Assembly: GCF_002024165.1 (NCBI RefSeq)
Contig: NZ_MWQN01000002.1
Coordinates: 744,001-808,000, forward strand
Length of the DNA: 64,000 bases
Reading direction: 5' to 3'
Origin: Embleya scabrispora
GTDB taxonomy: Bacteria; Actinomycetota; Actinomycetes; Streptomycetales; Streptomycetaceae
A model generated the notes under the pieces. That model made no database searches and was not told the DNA's origin. It saw only the letters and a program-made list of their open reading frames with translations. The translations under genes and the position numbers were made by a program. Positions within the stretch are counted from its first letter, which is position 1. Every line of letters begins with the position of its first letter. Shown here one piece after another: positions 25,324-34,151 of this stretch.

Positions 25324-26545
25324 AGCGGAAGACGCCGGTGTGGCCGAGCGAGTAGCGGCCCGGCTGCGGGTAGACGCACAGGCCGTGCGGGCCCACGCCG
25401 ACCGGGATGCGGGCGAGCAGTTTGCCGTCGGTGGTGTCGATCGCGTACACCTCCGCGTTGTAGCGCCCGCTGAGCCACAACACCTTGCCGTCGGCGGACA
25501 CCCCGCCCATGTCCGGGCTGCCGCCGCCGGGGAGTTTCCACTTGGCGGTCAGCGCGCCGGTGGCGAAGTCGAGCACCGAGATCGAGCCCTCGCCCCGGTT
25601 GGAGATGTACAGGCTCTTCGAATCGCGGCTGGGGTACAGGCCGTGCGCGCCCTTGCCGGTGCGCAGCCGGGTCGGGGTGCCGAAGGTGTCGCCGTCGAGC
25701 ACCCACACGCCGTCGGCCATCATGTCGGCGATGTACCAGGTCTTGCCGTCGGGGGAGATCTTGACGTCCTGCGGCATCGAGCCCGACAGCGGGATCTTCT
25801 GCTTGGCCACCACCTTCATCTCGGCGGTGTCGACCTTGAGCAGTTCGCCGGAGAACTCGCAGGAGACGATGAAGTACTTGCCGTCGGGGGAGAAGTCCGC
25901 GTGGTTGACGCCCGCGCACTGGCTCGGCTCCGCCTTGACCACGGCCATCGTGTGCGCGTCGCGGAAGACCAACTGGCGGTCCATCGACGCCATCACGACC
26001 GCGTACTTGCCGTCCGGGGTGAAGTAGAGGTTGTACGGGTCGTCCACCGGCACCGGCGTGCCGGCCTTGCCGGTGGCCGGGTCGAGCGGGGTGAGCGTGT
26101 CGCCGAGGTCGTTGTTGACCCACAACGTCTTCAAGTCCCAGGACGGCACCACGTGTTGCGGTTGGTGGCCGACCTTGATCGTCTCGATCACCTTGTAGGT
26201 GGCCGGGTCGATCACACTCACCGTGTTCGACTCGGTGTTGGGGACGTACACCCGCGACGGGAATCCCTTGACCGCGTCGGCGAGCATGCCGGGGCGGTCG
26301 GCGGCGTACAGGTCGTGCGGATCCAGCGGCGGCGGCATGCCGGGCAGCAGGTTGGCGAGTTCGGGGGCCGGCTGCGCGGGGACCGGGGCGGCCTCCACCG
26401 GCGCGGCCGAGGTCTTGACCGGGGCGGGCTTCGCCGTGGTGTCCGTCGACGACGCGCAGGCGGCGGAGGCGACCAGACAGCAGCCGGCCAGGAACAGCGC
26501 GGTGCGGCCGGGGCGGCGGCGGGTGGGGGAGAGGTGAGTGGTCAT
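25322..26545 (-). CDS. Secreted YVTN-type beta-propeller lipoprotein
   Basis: A 407-residue exported protein with a probable lipobox ending at Cys in LVASAAC (about residues 24-30), a Pro/Ala-rich linker to about residue 70, and a seven-bladed propeller built of YVTN-like repeats (SRVYVPNTESNTVSVIDPAT, KTLWVNNDLGDTLTPLDPAT, KSLYISNRGEGSISVLDFAT and others). Such proteins act as surface scaffolds or binding proteins; no catalytic motif is evident. Its ATG overlaps the stop of the upstream deacetylase-like gene by one base (TGATG), so both are made together. Confidence 0.8.
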   Translation of the reverse strand: MTTHLSPTRRRPGRTALFLAGCCLVASAACASSTDTTAKPAPVKTSAAPVEAAPVPAQPAPELANLLPGMPPPLDPHDLYAADRPGMLADAVKGFPSRVYVPNTESNTVSVIDPATYKVIETIKVGHQPQHVVPSWDLKTLWVNNDLGDTLTPLDPATGKAGTPVPVDDPYNLYFTPDGKYAVVMASMDRQLVFRDAHTMAVVKAEPSQCAGVNHADFSPDGKYFIVSCEFSGELLKVDTAEMKVVAKQKIPLSGSMPQDVKISPDGKTWYIADMMADGVWVLDGDTFGTPTRLRTGKGAHGLYPSRDSKSLYISNRGEGSISVLDFATGALTAKWKLPGGGSPDMGGVSADGKVLWLSGRYNAEVYAIDTTDGKLLARIPVGVGPHGLCVYPQPGRYSLGHTGVFR

Positions 26546-27345
26546 CAGGTGACGAGCTCCGACATCGTGACCGCCCGCAGTCCGCGGGTGCGTAGGCCGT
26601 CGAGGATGGCGGGCATCGCGGCTACGGTGCCCGGGTGTCCGAAGTGCAGGCTGACCACCGAGCCGGGTCGCACCCCGTCGAGCACGGTGCGGGTGACGGC
26701 GGTGGGGCCGGGGTCGGTGAAATCCAGTGAGTCCAGGTTGTAGCCCAGGCAGTGGGCGTATCCGGCGCGCCGGGCCTGGGCGGTGACGACGGGGGTGCAG
26801 TCCTCGGCCCGGGAGGGCCGGAACCAGCGTCCGATCGAGCCGGTGAGCCGCCTGAGCCGGTCGGCGCAGTCGGTGATCTCGGCGTAGGCGCGTTCGGCGG
26901 ACATCGCGGAGATGTCGCCGTGGTTCATCGTGTGGTTGCCCAGTTCGTGCCCACCGGCCAACACCCGCCCGGCCATGCGCGGTTGTTCGTCCAGCCACGA
27001 CCCCACGGCCAGGACCGTCCCGCGTGCCCCGGCCGCCTCCAGGAGGCCGAGCAGCGAATCGGCGCTCTCCGCGCTGCCCTGACCGTGGAAGGTCAGCGCC
27101 ACGCCGGGCCGATCGGCCGGGCCGGAGGCGACGTGGAACGGCAGGCCGGCGGGCAGTGGCGGTGGTTCGGCGATCGCGCCGGCGGTCGGGCCGGAAGGCC
27201 CGGTCGGGGTGGTGGTGCCGCCGGGCACGGCGGCGGGGGTGCGGGCCGCCGAGGGGTGGGAGTCGTCGCCGCAGCCGCTCACGGCCGCACCGAGCACGGC
27301 CGCTCCGGCGAGACGTCGAAGCACGCTTCGGCGATCCAGGGGCAT
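26545..27345 (-). CDS. Tat-exported polysaccharide-deacetylase-like lipoprotein with altered active site
   Basis: A 266-residue NodB-fold protein. The N-terminus RRSVLRRLAGAAVLGAAVSGC has a twin-arginine pattern and a lipobox Cys at residue 25. Motif 1, normally TFDDGP, reads TFHGQG (residues 85-90), so both aspartates, catalytic base and metal ligand, are missing. The metal-binding H-T-x-x-H of motif 2 is kept in HELGNHTMNH (133-142), and late motifs LDSLDFTDPG and VVSLHFG remain. Classical deacetylation is therefore doubtful. ATG 27345 has GAGG upstream; ATG 27381 is an alternative. The stop overlaps the start of the propeller gene. Confidence 0.72.
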   Translation of the reverse strand: MPLDRRSVLRRLAGAAVLGAAVSGCGDDSHPSAARTPAAVPGGTTTPTGPSGPTAGAIAEPPPLPAGLPFHVASGPADRPGVALTFHGQGSAESADSLLGLLEAAGARGTVLAVGSWLDEQPRMAGRVLAGGHELGNHTMNHGDISAMSAERAYAEITDCADRLRRLTGSIGRWFRPSRAEDCTPVVTAQARRAGYAHCLGYNLDSLDFTDPGPTAVTRTVLDGVRPGSVVSLHFGHPGTVAAMPAILDGLRTRGLRAVTMSELVT

Positions 27346-27576
27346 CACCCTCGCGACCTTACGGGCCGAAACCGGGAACAAACGGTATGTACACGTTCGA
27401 TTACGGTGCGTGTCGCGGGGTGAACGTGCGGTGGGTGGCGCGTGCGGCGGAGATGGAGTGGGGATGGAGTGGGGCGGCGCCCGGCCGGGGCGCTCCGTGC
27501 GGTGCCGCCGGCCGGGCCGCGTACCGGACCCGGACCCGAGGTGGACGGCCTCGGGCGGGTGGGGTCCGGCGGACGA

Positions 27577-27731
27577 TCAGTCGTGCTGCTTGTGCAGCCG
27601 GACGCCGACACCCACGCCGTCGCCGGTCGGCACGCACACGTGGTTGTCGAACTTGCCGCGGTCGGCGTTCACCCGGTCGGTGCCCGTCCTGTTGCCGCTG
27701 TCGTAGGTCCGGTACCAGGTCTCGTCTTCAT
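27577..27731 (-). pseudogene. Small open stretch with coding bias but an out-of-frame start
   Basis: Reading the reverse strand from about 27725 to the stop at 27577 gives about 49 codons with G or C in nearly every third position, ending GVGVGVRLHKQHD. No usual start codon exists in that frame. An ATG at 27731 with a good GAGG site lies one base out of frame and reaches a stop after 20 codons. A one-base indel in the first codons would explain this. I do not recognise the product. It may be a young pseudogene or a sequencing error in a short gene. Confidence 0.35.
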
Positions 27732-27911
27732 GGTCGGGTCCTCTTCCCTCGGTGCGGGCCGCACACCCCACGCGGCGGCGCCGCTGTCGCTCACGGAGGG
27801 CGGGCAGGCCCTCCGAGGCCGGGCCTACCCAGGTGAACGCCCGGGACGACTTCGGAGCGGGAATGCCACTCCGATGGCGTAACGGTTTCGTTGGGCGGTC
27901 GGGAACGGGGA

Positions 27912-27948
27912 GTTCGAGTGCGGGTTCGCGTTCGGGTTCGAGTGCGGG
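27912..27948. repeat. 24-bp-period direct repeat
   Basis: The 13-mer gttcgagtgcggg occurs at 27912-27924 and 27936-27948, in the short gap before the peptidase E gene. Confidence 0.6.
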
Positions 27949-27986
27949 GGCGGATGCGCGCGAAGACACGCGCTAGGGTCCGGCGA

Positions 27987-28652
27987 ATGCGCATGTATCT
28001 CTCGTCGTTTCGGCTCGGTGAACACCCGGACCGGCTGGTCGCGTTGCTGGGTGGGGTGGGTGGCGCCGGTGCGGGGGGCGTGCCGATCGCGGTGATCGCC
28101 AACGCGATCGACGACCGGCCGGCCGAGGTACGGGCCGCCTGCGTCGGCTCCGAGTTCGTGGCGCTGCGCGAGTTGGGGCTGCGCCCGACGGAGGTCGACC
28201 TGCGGACGTTCTTCGATCGACCGCACGGCGAAGTCGCCGCCGTGCTGGCTCGGTTCCCGGCCGTCTGGGTGCGCGGCGGCAATGTGTTCCTGCTGCGCGA
28301 CGCGCTGGCCCGCAGTGGTGCGGACGGGGTCCTGGTAGACCGCCTGCGGCGGGACGCGGTGGTCTACGGCGGGTACAGCGCGGGCGCCTGTGTGCTCGCG
28401 CCCGACCTGCGCGGCCTGGAGCGGTGCGACGACGCGGACGCGGTGACCGAGGTGTACGGGCGGCCGGTGCGGTGGGACGGGCTGGGCGTGCTGGACCACG
28501 CGGTCGTCCCGCACGTGGACTCCCCGGACCACCCCGAGTCGGCGCTGCTCGCGGAGGTCGTGGCCGATTACCGGGCCCGCGGTGTACCGCATCGCACGTT
28601 GCGGGACGGGCAGGTGCTGCTGGTCGACGGGGAGCGGACGACCGTCGTGTGA
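27987..28652 (+). CDS. Peptidase E/type 1 glutamine amidotransferase-like protein (family S51)
   Basis: A 221-residue S51-type protein with the nucleophile elbow GGYSAGACVL (Ser at about residue 133) and a preceding VWVRGGNVFLLRD block (about 93-105), the usual order in dipeptidase E relatives. A His in HAVVPHVDSPDHPES probably completes the catalytic set. These cytoplasmic serine peptidases cut Asp-X dipeptides, but actinobacterial members are mostly uncharacterised. The start at 27987 is 8 nt after a TAGGGT -10-like box (27974-27979), suggesting a leaderless transcript; ATG 27993 is an alternative. Confidence 0.78.
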   Translation: MRMYLSSFRLGEHPDRLVALLGGVGGAGAGGVPIAVIANAIDDRPAEVRAACVGSEFVALRELGLRPTEVDLRTFFDRPHGEVAAVLARFPAVWVRGGNVFLLRDALARSGADGVLVDRLRRDAVVYGGYSAGACVLAPDLRGLERCDDADAVTEVYGRPVRWDGLGVLDHAVVPHVDSPDHPESALLAEVVADYRARGVPHRTLRDGQVLLVDGERTTVV

Positions 28653-28719
28653 GGCGGGAGGCGGGAGGTGGCGTCCGGCCGACGGCTTCACCAGCCTCGC
28701 GCCGCGACCCGTGCCCCTG

Positions 28720-29694
28720 CTACGCCCCGCCCGAGAGCGCCCCGTCGTACGCGCGCAGCACGTTCAGTGCGTCGATGGTGATCGCCGGGCGGGCCTCGGC
28801 ACGGACCGTGGGCGACCACTCCGCCCAGCGCAGCGGCCAGCCGCCGTCCTCCTCCTGCGCGGCGGCCAGTGCGCGCAGGCCCCGGCGCAGTTCGGCGTCG
28901 GTGAACCACGCGCGGGCCGCGCTGTCGGGGTGCGGCGCGAAGTCGTGCGGCAGGTGGTACTCGCCGACGGCGTAGCCCGGGGCGAGCCGGGCCTGCTCCG
29001 GATGGGCCGGGTCGAGCAGCACCAACCGCTGCTCGCGCACCAGTTCGCCCAGTCGGCGCGCCTGCGTCCGGGCCCACCGCCGGTCCGGGACGCCGTCGAG
29101 GAAGGTCACCGCGGCCTCGACCTCGTACGGGTGGGTGGTCTGCACCTGCTCGACGGCGGTACGGCAGAACTCGGTCGCGGCCGGCAGCCACGGGTGTTCG
29201 ACGCCGGCGCGCAGCAGGGGACCGACGATCCAGCCGGTCGGGATCAGCCCCGGGACCGGCGGATCCGGCACGATCAGCCACGGCGGGTGCGGGTAGTCGC
29301 GCAGTCCGGGCAGGGCCGGCGGCACCCCGCCCGCGTCGCCGGCCACGCCCGCCAACCAGTCGCACAGGCGGGCCGCGTCCGGGCCGTGCAGCGCGTCCGC
29401 CTCGGCCAGGACCGGCATGGCGGTGCGCAGCGTGGCCGGTTGCGGCTCGGGCCCGCGCACGTCGGGCTCCAGCCCGTACGCGTAGGCACCGTCGGGGGTG
29501 CGATATCCGGCCAGGGCGGCGAGCAGTCCGGCCCGATCGGGCTCGGCCCGCGTCGTGCGCCCGCCGCCGGCTCCCGGTCCGGCCGATCTGCCGGTGCCGA
29601 ACAGGTAGGCGAATCGGCGCTGTTCCAGTACTCGGCCCGAGGCCCACAGGAAACGTTCGGCCCGGTCGATCGTGTCCTTCGTGATCCACTCCAT
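28720..29694 (-). CDS. Toroid-fold-like hypothetical protein (prenyltransferase/cyclase-like repeats)
   Basis: A 324-residue cytoplasmic protein with no signal peptide. The segments LAALAGYRTPDGAYAYGLEP and LAAAQEEDGGWPLRWAEWSP resemble the QW-like repeats of the alpha/alpha toroid shared by prenyltransferases and terpene cyclases. No DDxx or DxDD catalytic signature is present, so I do not assign a reaction. It often appears as a hypothetical protein in actinomycetes. It converges with peptidase E, with only 67 nt between stops. Confidence 0.6.
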   Translation of the reverse strand: MEWITKDTIDRAERFLWASGRVLEQRRFAYLFGTGRSAGPGAGGGRTTRAEPDRAGLLAALAGYRTPDGAYAYGLEPDVRGPEPQPATLRTAMPVLAEADALHGPDAARLCDWLAGVAGDAGGVPPALPGLRDYPHPPWLIVPDPPVPGLIPTGWIVGPLLRAGVEHPWLPAATEFCRTAVEQVQTTHPYEVEAAVTFLDGVPDRRWARTQARRLGELVREQRLVLLDPAHPEQARLAPGYAVGEYHLPHDFAPHPDSAARAWFTDAELRRGLRALAAAQEEDGGWPLRWAEWSPTVRAEARPAITIDALNVLRAYDGALSGGA

Positions 29695-29901
29695 GGTTCG
29701 ACGCTAGGCGTCCGGATGCGTCGGGTATTGAACGAATCGGACATCGGCGTGCCGCCGGCCCGCTGCGTGGCCGGAGCGTGTCGGGACGTGGGCCCGGGAA
29801 TGACGGTTGGTGGAATTTGCCCGTGCGGGGGTTGGCCCGCGCCCCGTCCGCCGGCCACGGTGGGCAGGTCGGACTCACCCATCTCGTTCGGGGGATTGCT
29901 C

Positions 29902-31374
29902 GTGTTCGCTCGATCTCGTACCCATCGTCTGCGTCGATTCGTGTTGACCGGGGCGGTCCTCGCCGCCGCGGCGGGGCTGGCGGGACCGGCCTCGGCGGCG
30001 CACGCGGCCGAGTCCGCCGACGCGGCCGCGGCGACCACGGGAGCGCACGGCACCTTCTCGGTACACCGCGACGGCCGCCCCGCGGTGGTCCCGTTCCGGA
30101 CCGGGCGCGACGGCGAGGCGCTGGTGACGCTGACCGTGGCGGCGCCGGGTGTGGACTGGGGCAAGGCGGGCGCGGAGTCGGCGGTGGTACAGCTGTTCGT
30201 GGACGGCCGGCCCGCCGGTGACGTGGTGGTCTTCGGTGCCACGCCCACCGAGCGCGGCTTCGCGCTGGGCGCGCTGCGCAAGGGGCGACACGAGTTGAGC
30301 ATCCGCTTCGCGGCCGACCGGTCCTCGCCGGCCGGGTCGGTGGTGCACATCTCCCGGCTGCGGACGCGGACGATCGCGACCGGGGACCGGGAGCACGCGG
30401 TCGCCGCGAACGCGCCGGTCCTGTACGGCCGGAACATCCCGGGCGCGCCGGGCGGCGCGACCGGCCCGTTCCAGAACGCGGTCACCGACACTCCGGTGCT
30501 GGCCTGGTACCAGGAGGCCCCGGCGGCGACCGCCGGGAACCGGGTGTTGACCTACACGATCGTGTGGAGCAACGAGGACGGCGGCACCTCGACGCCGGCG
30601 CTGATGGCCCGCTGGGGCCGGACCACCGACATCGAGTGGGCGTACCGGGTCGAGGTGGACCGGCGCGGCCGGGCGGTGCCGGGCACGGCCTTCTTCCAGT
30701 CGCCGAACCACGGCACGACGCCGTTCGCCGGACGCTACGAGGACGGCCATCCGCTGTTGCAGACCTGCACCTTGAACAACAACCTGTGCGACGTGGTGGA
30801 CGACCCGATGCGGTTCGCGCCGGCGGCGGTGGAGCGGTTGGCGGACCCGACCCGGACCGCGCGCGAGGAGATGGTGGACCGGCACCCGTGGGTGTATCCG
30901 GTGATGGTCCGGGAGATGCGGCGCGAGGGCCGGGTGGTGGCCGACCCGCCGGCCGACACCACCACGCTGATCGCCGACCCGACGGACTACCTGTACGCGG
31001 TGATCCGCAAGACCACGTCGGAGCCGCCGGCGGGCGCGGCCGGGTGGAACGGGGTCGCGCTGGGCGTGCGGGTCAAGGGCGACCCGACGCTGTACCGCTC
31101 GGACCGCGGGCGGGTGGACTGGTCGCTGCAGCGCGACGATCCGGCGGCGACGACGGTACGGCTGCCGCACGGGACGCAGGCGTCGGACATCGTCGAGGTG
31201 GTGGTGATCCGTACCGTCGCGGGCGTCGACCCGGGCGGCACCATCACGGTGCACGGGATCAATCGGGCGTTCCTGCTCGGTCGGGACGATCGACCCGGGC
31301 GGGCAGTGCCGGTCCACCCGGAGTCGGTGACGCTGACCGCGGCGGCGCCGCAGGCGGTGTTGTACCGCCGGTGA
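29902..31374 (+). CDS. Secreted protein of unknown function
   Basis: A protein of about 490 residues with a Sec signal (basic RSRTHRLRRF, then a hydrophobic stretch and ASAAHAAES, cleavage near residue 35). The mature part looks all-beta and hydrophilic, with an FSVHRDGRPAVVPF start and one close Cys pair in CTLNNNLC (about residues 292-299), possibly a disulfide. I recognise no family. The GTG at 29902 is chosen because a GGGGGA run lies 6 nt upstream and the signal begins directly; the frame is open much further upstream. A strong hairpin follows at 31519. Confidence 0.65.
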   Translation: MFARSRTHRLRRFVLTGAVLAAAAGLAGPASAAHAAESADAAAATTGAHGTFSVHRDGRPAVVPFRTGRDGEALVTLTVAAPGVDWGKAGAESAVVQLFVDGRPAGDVVVFGATPTERGFALGALRKGRHELSIRFAADRSSPAGSVVHISRLRTRTIATGDREHAVAANAPVLYGRNIPGAPGGATGPFQNAVTDTPVLAWYQEAPAATAGNRVLTYTIVWSNEDGGTSTPALMARWGRTTDIEWAYRVEVDRRGRAVPGTAFFQSPNHGTTPFAGRYEDGHPLLQTCTLNNNLCDVVDDPMRFAPAAVERLADPTRTAREEMVDRHPWVYPVMVREMRREGRVVADPPADTTTLIADPTDYLYAVIRKTTSEPPAGAAGWNGVALGVRVKGDPTLYRSDRGRVDWSLQRDDPAATTVRLPHGTQASDIVEVVVIRTVAGVDPGGTITVHGINRAFLLGRDDRPGRAVPVHPESVTLTAAAPQAVLYRR

Positions 31375-31518
31375 TCCCGATCCCCGGGGAGACCGGGCCG
31401 GCGGCGCCGTATCGCCGGGTCCCGGAACACCGGGTTCCGGCCGGGCTTGATGAGGTGTTCTCAAGCCGCGGCCGGACGCCGGTGCCGCGCTCCGCGAGGG
31501 GCGCGGCACCGGGAACCC

Positions 31519-31557
31519 CCGGGCGCGGGACGGGATTCGATCCCGTCCCGCGCCCGG
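31519..31557 (+). terminator. 17-bp terminator stem-loop
   Basis: A perfect 17-bp inverted repeat (31519-31535 with 31541-31557) with a 5-nt TTCGA loop separates the secreted unknown protein from the GDPD gene. Confidence 0.85.
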
Positions 31558-31632
31558 CGCCTGCCCGGCGCGTCGGGCGGGTCGGTGCGTCGGCGGTCGA
31601 GTGTCGTCGAACGGAGCGAGAAGGAGATGTCC

Positions 31633-32694
31633 ATGTCCGGATGGAAGACCGTCACGGCCGCGATCCTGGCCGGGGCGGCGGTCGTTGCCGCGCCGGGAGT
31701 GGCCGCCGCGGCGGACCGCCACGGAAACGCGCACAGGACCTTCGACCTGCAGGCGCACCGCGGCGGGCTGGGCCTGACCGTGGAGAGCACCCTCGCGTCC
31801 TTCGCCAAGGGCCTGGACCTGGGGGTCACCACCCTCGAACTGGACGTCCAGATCACCGAGGACGGCCGGGCCGTGGTCACCCACGACCGCAAGGTGGACG
31901 GCCGCAAGTGTGCCGACACCGGGCCGGTGCGGGCCGGTGACCCGGAGTTCCCCTACGTCGGGAAGTACGTCAACACGCTCACCCTCGCCCAGGTCCGCAC
32001 CCTCGACTGCGGGTCGCGGCAGTTCCCGGGCTTCCCCGGCCAGACCACCTCGCCCGGCGCCCGAATGCCGCTGCTCGGCGAGGTGTTCGACCTGGTCGAC
32101 CGGCGGCACGCGCACGGTGTGAAGCTCAACGTGGAGACCAAGGTCGAGGCGGGCGCGCCGAACGAGACGGCGCCGCGCGAGCAGTTCGTCCGGACCGTGG
32201 CCCGCGAGGTGCGCCGGGCGGGGCTGTTGCGCCAGGTCACCATTCAAAGCTTCGACTGGGGCTCGCTGATGAGGATGCGTCAGATCGAACCCCGGTTGCC
32301 GCTGGTCGCGTTGACCAACTACGACTTCCTCCAGGTCGGCAAGCCCGGCGCCTCGCCCTGGCTGGGCGGCCTGGACATCGACGACTTCGGCGGCGACCCG
32401 CTGCGGGCGATCGAGTCGTTCGGCGCGACCTCGTTCTCTCCGGTGCACGGCTTCCCGCAGGACGGCAGGGTCGGCGACCCGAACTACCGCCCCTATGTGA
32501 CCCGGGCGATGGTCGACCAGGCGCACCGGCTGGGCATCAAGGTGGTGCCGTGGACGATCGACGACCCGGCCACCATGGCGAAGCTGATGGACGACGGCGT
32601 GGACGGCCTGATCACCGATTACCCGGACCGGTTGCGGGAGTTGCTGGCGGCGCGGGGCCTGCCGCTGCCGAAGCGCTACCCCGCGCGGGGCTGA
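31633..32694 (+). CDS. Secreted glycerophosphodiester phosphodiesterase
   Basis: A 353-residue GDPD-family hydrolase that releases glycerol-3-phosphate and an alcohol from glycerophosphodiesters or wall teichoic acid. A Sec signal ends near VAAAAD (about residue 29). The catalytic start FDLQAHRGGLGLTVESTLASF (about 37-57) holds the HR and the Glu, the metal site LELDVQITEDGRAVVTHD follows (about 70-87), and VVPWTIDDP plus DGVDGLITDYPDRL form the end of the barrel. ATG 31633 has AAGGAG 6 nt upstream; ATG 31627 is too close. It may serve phosphate or glycerol scavenging. Confidence 0.9.
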   Translation: MSGWKTVTAAILAGAAVVAAPGVAAAADRHGNAHRTFDLQAHRGGLGLTVESTLASFAKGLDLGVTTLELDVQITEDGRAVVTHDRKVDGRKCADTGPVRAGDPEFPYVGKYVNTLTLAQVRTLDCGSRQFPGFPGQTTSPGARMPLLGEVFDLVDRRHAHGVKLNVETKVEAGAPNETAPREQFVRTVAREVRRAGLLRQVTIQSFDWGSLMRMRQIEPRLPLVALTNYDFLQVGKPGASPWLGGLDIDDFGGDPLRAIESFGATSFSPVHGFPQDGRVGDPNYRPYVTRAMVDQAHRLGIKVVPWTIDDPATMAKLMDDGVDGLITDYPDRLRELLAARGLPLPKRYPARG

Positions 32695-32735
32695 CGTCGG
32701 GGAAGCCCTGCTCGCCCGGGTGCGTGGCGGACACG

Positions 32736-32789
32736 CCCGCTCGGCGGACAGTGCCCGCTCGGCCGATACCGCGCGCTCGGCGGACACGG
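32736..32789. repeat. Three 18-bp tandem repeats
   Basis: Three units of cccgctcggcggacagtg type (32736-32753, 32754-32771, 32772-32789) lie between the GDPD stop and a terminator. The period is a multiple of three; on the reverse strand they would read SAERAL/V repeats, but no gene there is supported. Confidence 0.65.
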
Positions 32790-32792
32790 AAC

Positions 32793-32833
32793 AGGGCCGG
32801 GCCCGTCGACGCGTGGTCGACGGGCCCGGCCCT
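32793..32833. terminator. 18-bp bidirectional terminator
   Basis: A perfect 18-bp inverted repeat (32793-32810 with 32816-32833) with a 5-nt loop lies between the convergent GDPD and rpfA-like genes. Confidence 0.85.
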
Positions 32834-32856
32834 GGAACTTCCCGGTTGTGCTCGGA

Positions 32857-34134
32857 TCAGAGGTTGACGCCGTGCGCGCGCAGGTAGGTGACGGGGTTGA
32901 TGCCGCTGCCGTAGTTCGGGGTGGTGCGGATCTCGAAGTGCAGGTGCGGGCCGGTCACGTTGCCGGTCGCGCCCGAGAGGCCGATCTGCTGGCCGGTGCT
33001 CACCGTCTGGCCGGCGCGGACGCCGATGCTGGACAGGTGGGCGTACTGCGAGTACTTGCCGTCCGCGTGCTTGATGACGACCTCGTTGCCGTAGGCACCA
33101 CCGTTGCCGGCGCTGACCACGGTGCCCGAGGTGATGGCCTTGACCGAGGTGCCGGTGCCGACCACGAAGTCTTGGCCGGTGTGGCTGCCGCTGGACCACA
33201 TGGAGCCACCGGTGCCGAACGCGGTACCCAGCGAGCCGTTCACCGGAGCGACGTAGCCCGAGGAGTTGACCGCGGTGCTGCCGGCCTTGGCCGAGGAGTC
33301 CTTGGCCACGACGGGGGCCTTCTCCTTGGTCACGGGCTTCGGCGCGACCTTGACCGACGCGGTGGGCTTGGTCTCGGTCTTGGTCTCGACCTTGGCCTCG
33401 GCCTTCGGCGCGGCCTCGGTCTTCGTGGTGGCCGCGGCCTTGCCCGAGAGCGAGAGCTTCTGGCCGACCAGGATCAGGTTCGGGTTGCCGCCGATGACGG
33501 ACTTGTTGTCGGCGTACAGCTTGTGCCAGCCGCCGGCGACGTCCTTGGCCGCGGCGATCTTGGACAGGGTGTCGCCCTTGACCACGGAGTAGGTGGTGGT
33601 CGTGGCCTTGGTCTCGGCGGCCGGGACGACCTCGATCTTCGGGGCCTTCGGGGCCGGCGCGGACTCGGCCGGCTTCTCGGCGACCTTCGGGGCGACCTTG
33701 ACGGTGCTCTTGGTCGAGCCCGACTTGGCGTTGGGGGAGACGGCCGGAGCGGCGCCGCCACGGGTCAGGCCCGCGGGGCCCGAGGTGTTCGGCCACGCGC
33801 CGGGGCCCTGTACGGCGAGGACCTTCTCCGCGATGGCGATCTGCTGGTCCTTGGTGGCCAGGTCCGCACGCGGGGCGTACTGCTGACCGCCGAACTCGTT
33901 CCAGGTGCTCTGGGTGAACTGCAGGCCGCCGTAGAAACCGTTGCCGGTGTTGATGTGCCAGTTGCCGGAGCTCTCGCCCATGGCGACCTTGTCCCAGACG
34001 GAGACCGGGGCGGCGGTGGCGGAGGTGGCGAAGCCGGTGATCAGCGGGGCGGCGACGATGGCGCCGGCCATGCCGAGGGTGAGCGCGAGACGCGCGTTCT
34101 TGGGCTTGCGGGCAGGGGTGATGAACGACTGCAC
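32857..34134 (-). CDS. rpfA: Resuscitation-promoting-factor-like muralytic enzyme (Rpf + LysM + M23)
   Basis: A 425-residue exported cell-wall hydrolase. The signal peptide ends at ATSATAA (about residue 42). The transglycosylase/Rpf domain runs about 44-120, with VWDKVAMGESSGNWHINTG and probable catalytic Glu54; the family Cys is absent here. A LysM peptidoglycan-binding domain follows at about 183-235 (YSVVKGDTLSKIAA), then a Lys/Ala/Thr-rich linker, then an M23 endopeptidase with SHTGQDF and GPHLHFEIR. GTG 34134 is chosen: GAAGGA lies 9 nt upstream, and a start at 34155 would lie inside the riboswitch. Known Streptomyces rpfA is activated by cAMP-Crp and attenuated by c-di-AMP; both elements are visible here. 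Confidence 0.85.
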   Translation of the reverse strand: MQSFITPARKPKNARLALTLGMAGAIVAAPLITGFATSATAAPVSVWDKVAMGESSGNWHINTGNGFYGGLQFTQSTWNEFGGQQYAPRADLATKDQQIAIAEKVLAVQGPGAWPNTSGPAGLTRGGAAPAVSPNAKSGSTKSTVKVAPKVAEKPAESAPAPKAPKIEVVPAAETKATTTTYSVVKGDTLSKIAAAKDVAGGWHKLYADNKSVIGGNPNLILVGQKLSLSGKAAATTKTEAAPKAEAKVETKTETKPTASVKVAPKPVTKEKAPVVAKDSSAKAGSTAVNSSGYVAPVNGSLGTAFGTGGSMWSSGSHTGQDFVVGTGTSVKAITSGTVVSAGNGGAYGNEVVIKHADGKYSQYAHLSSIGVRAGQTVSTGQQIGLSGATGNVTGPHLHFEIRTTPNYGSGINPVTYLRAHGVNL

Positions 34135-34151
34135 GAAGATTTTTCCTTCTC
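34135..34151 (-). promoter_or_regulatory. Ribosome-binding site in a possible small hairpin
   Basis: Directly after the aptamer the RNA reads GAAGGAAAAAUCUUC before GUG. The GAAG of the ribosome site can pair with CUUC across a 7-nt loop. The aptamer ends about 20 nt before the start, leaving little room for a classical terminator. Confidence 0.4.
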
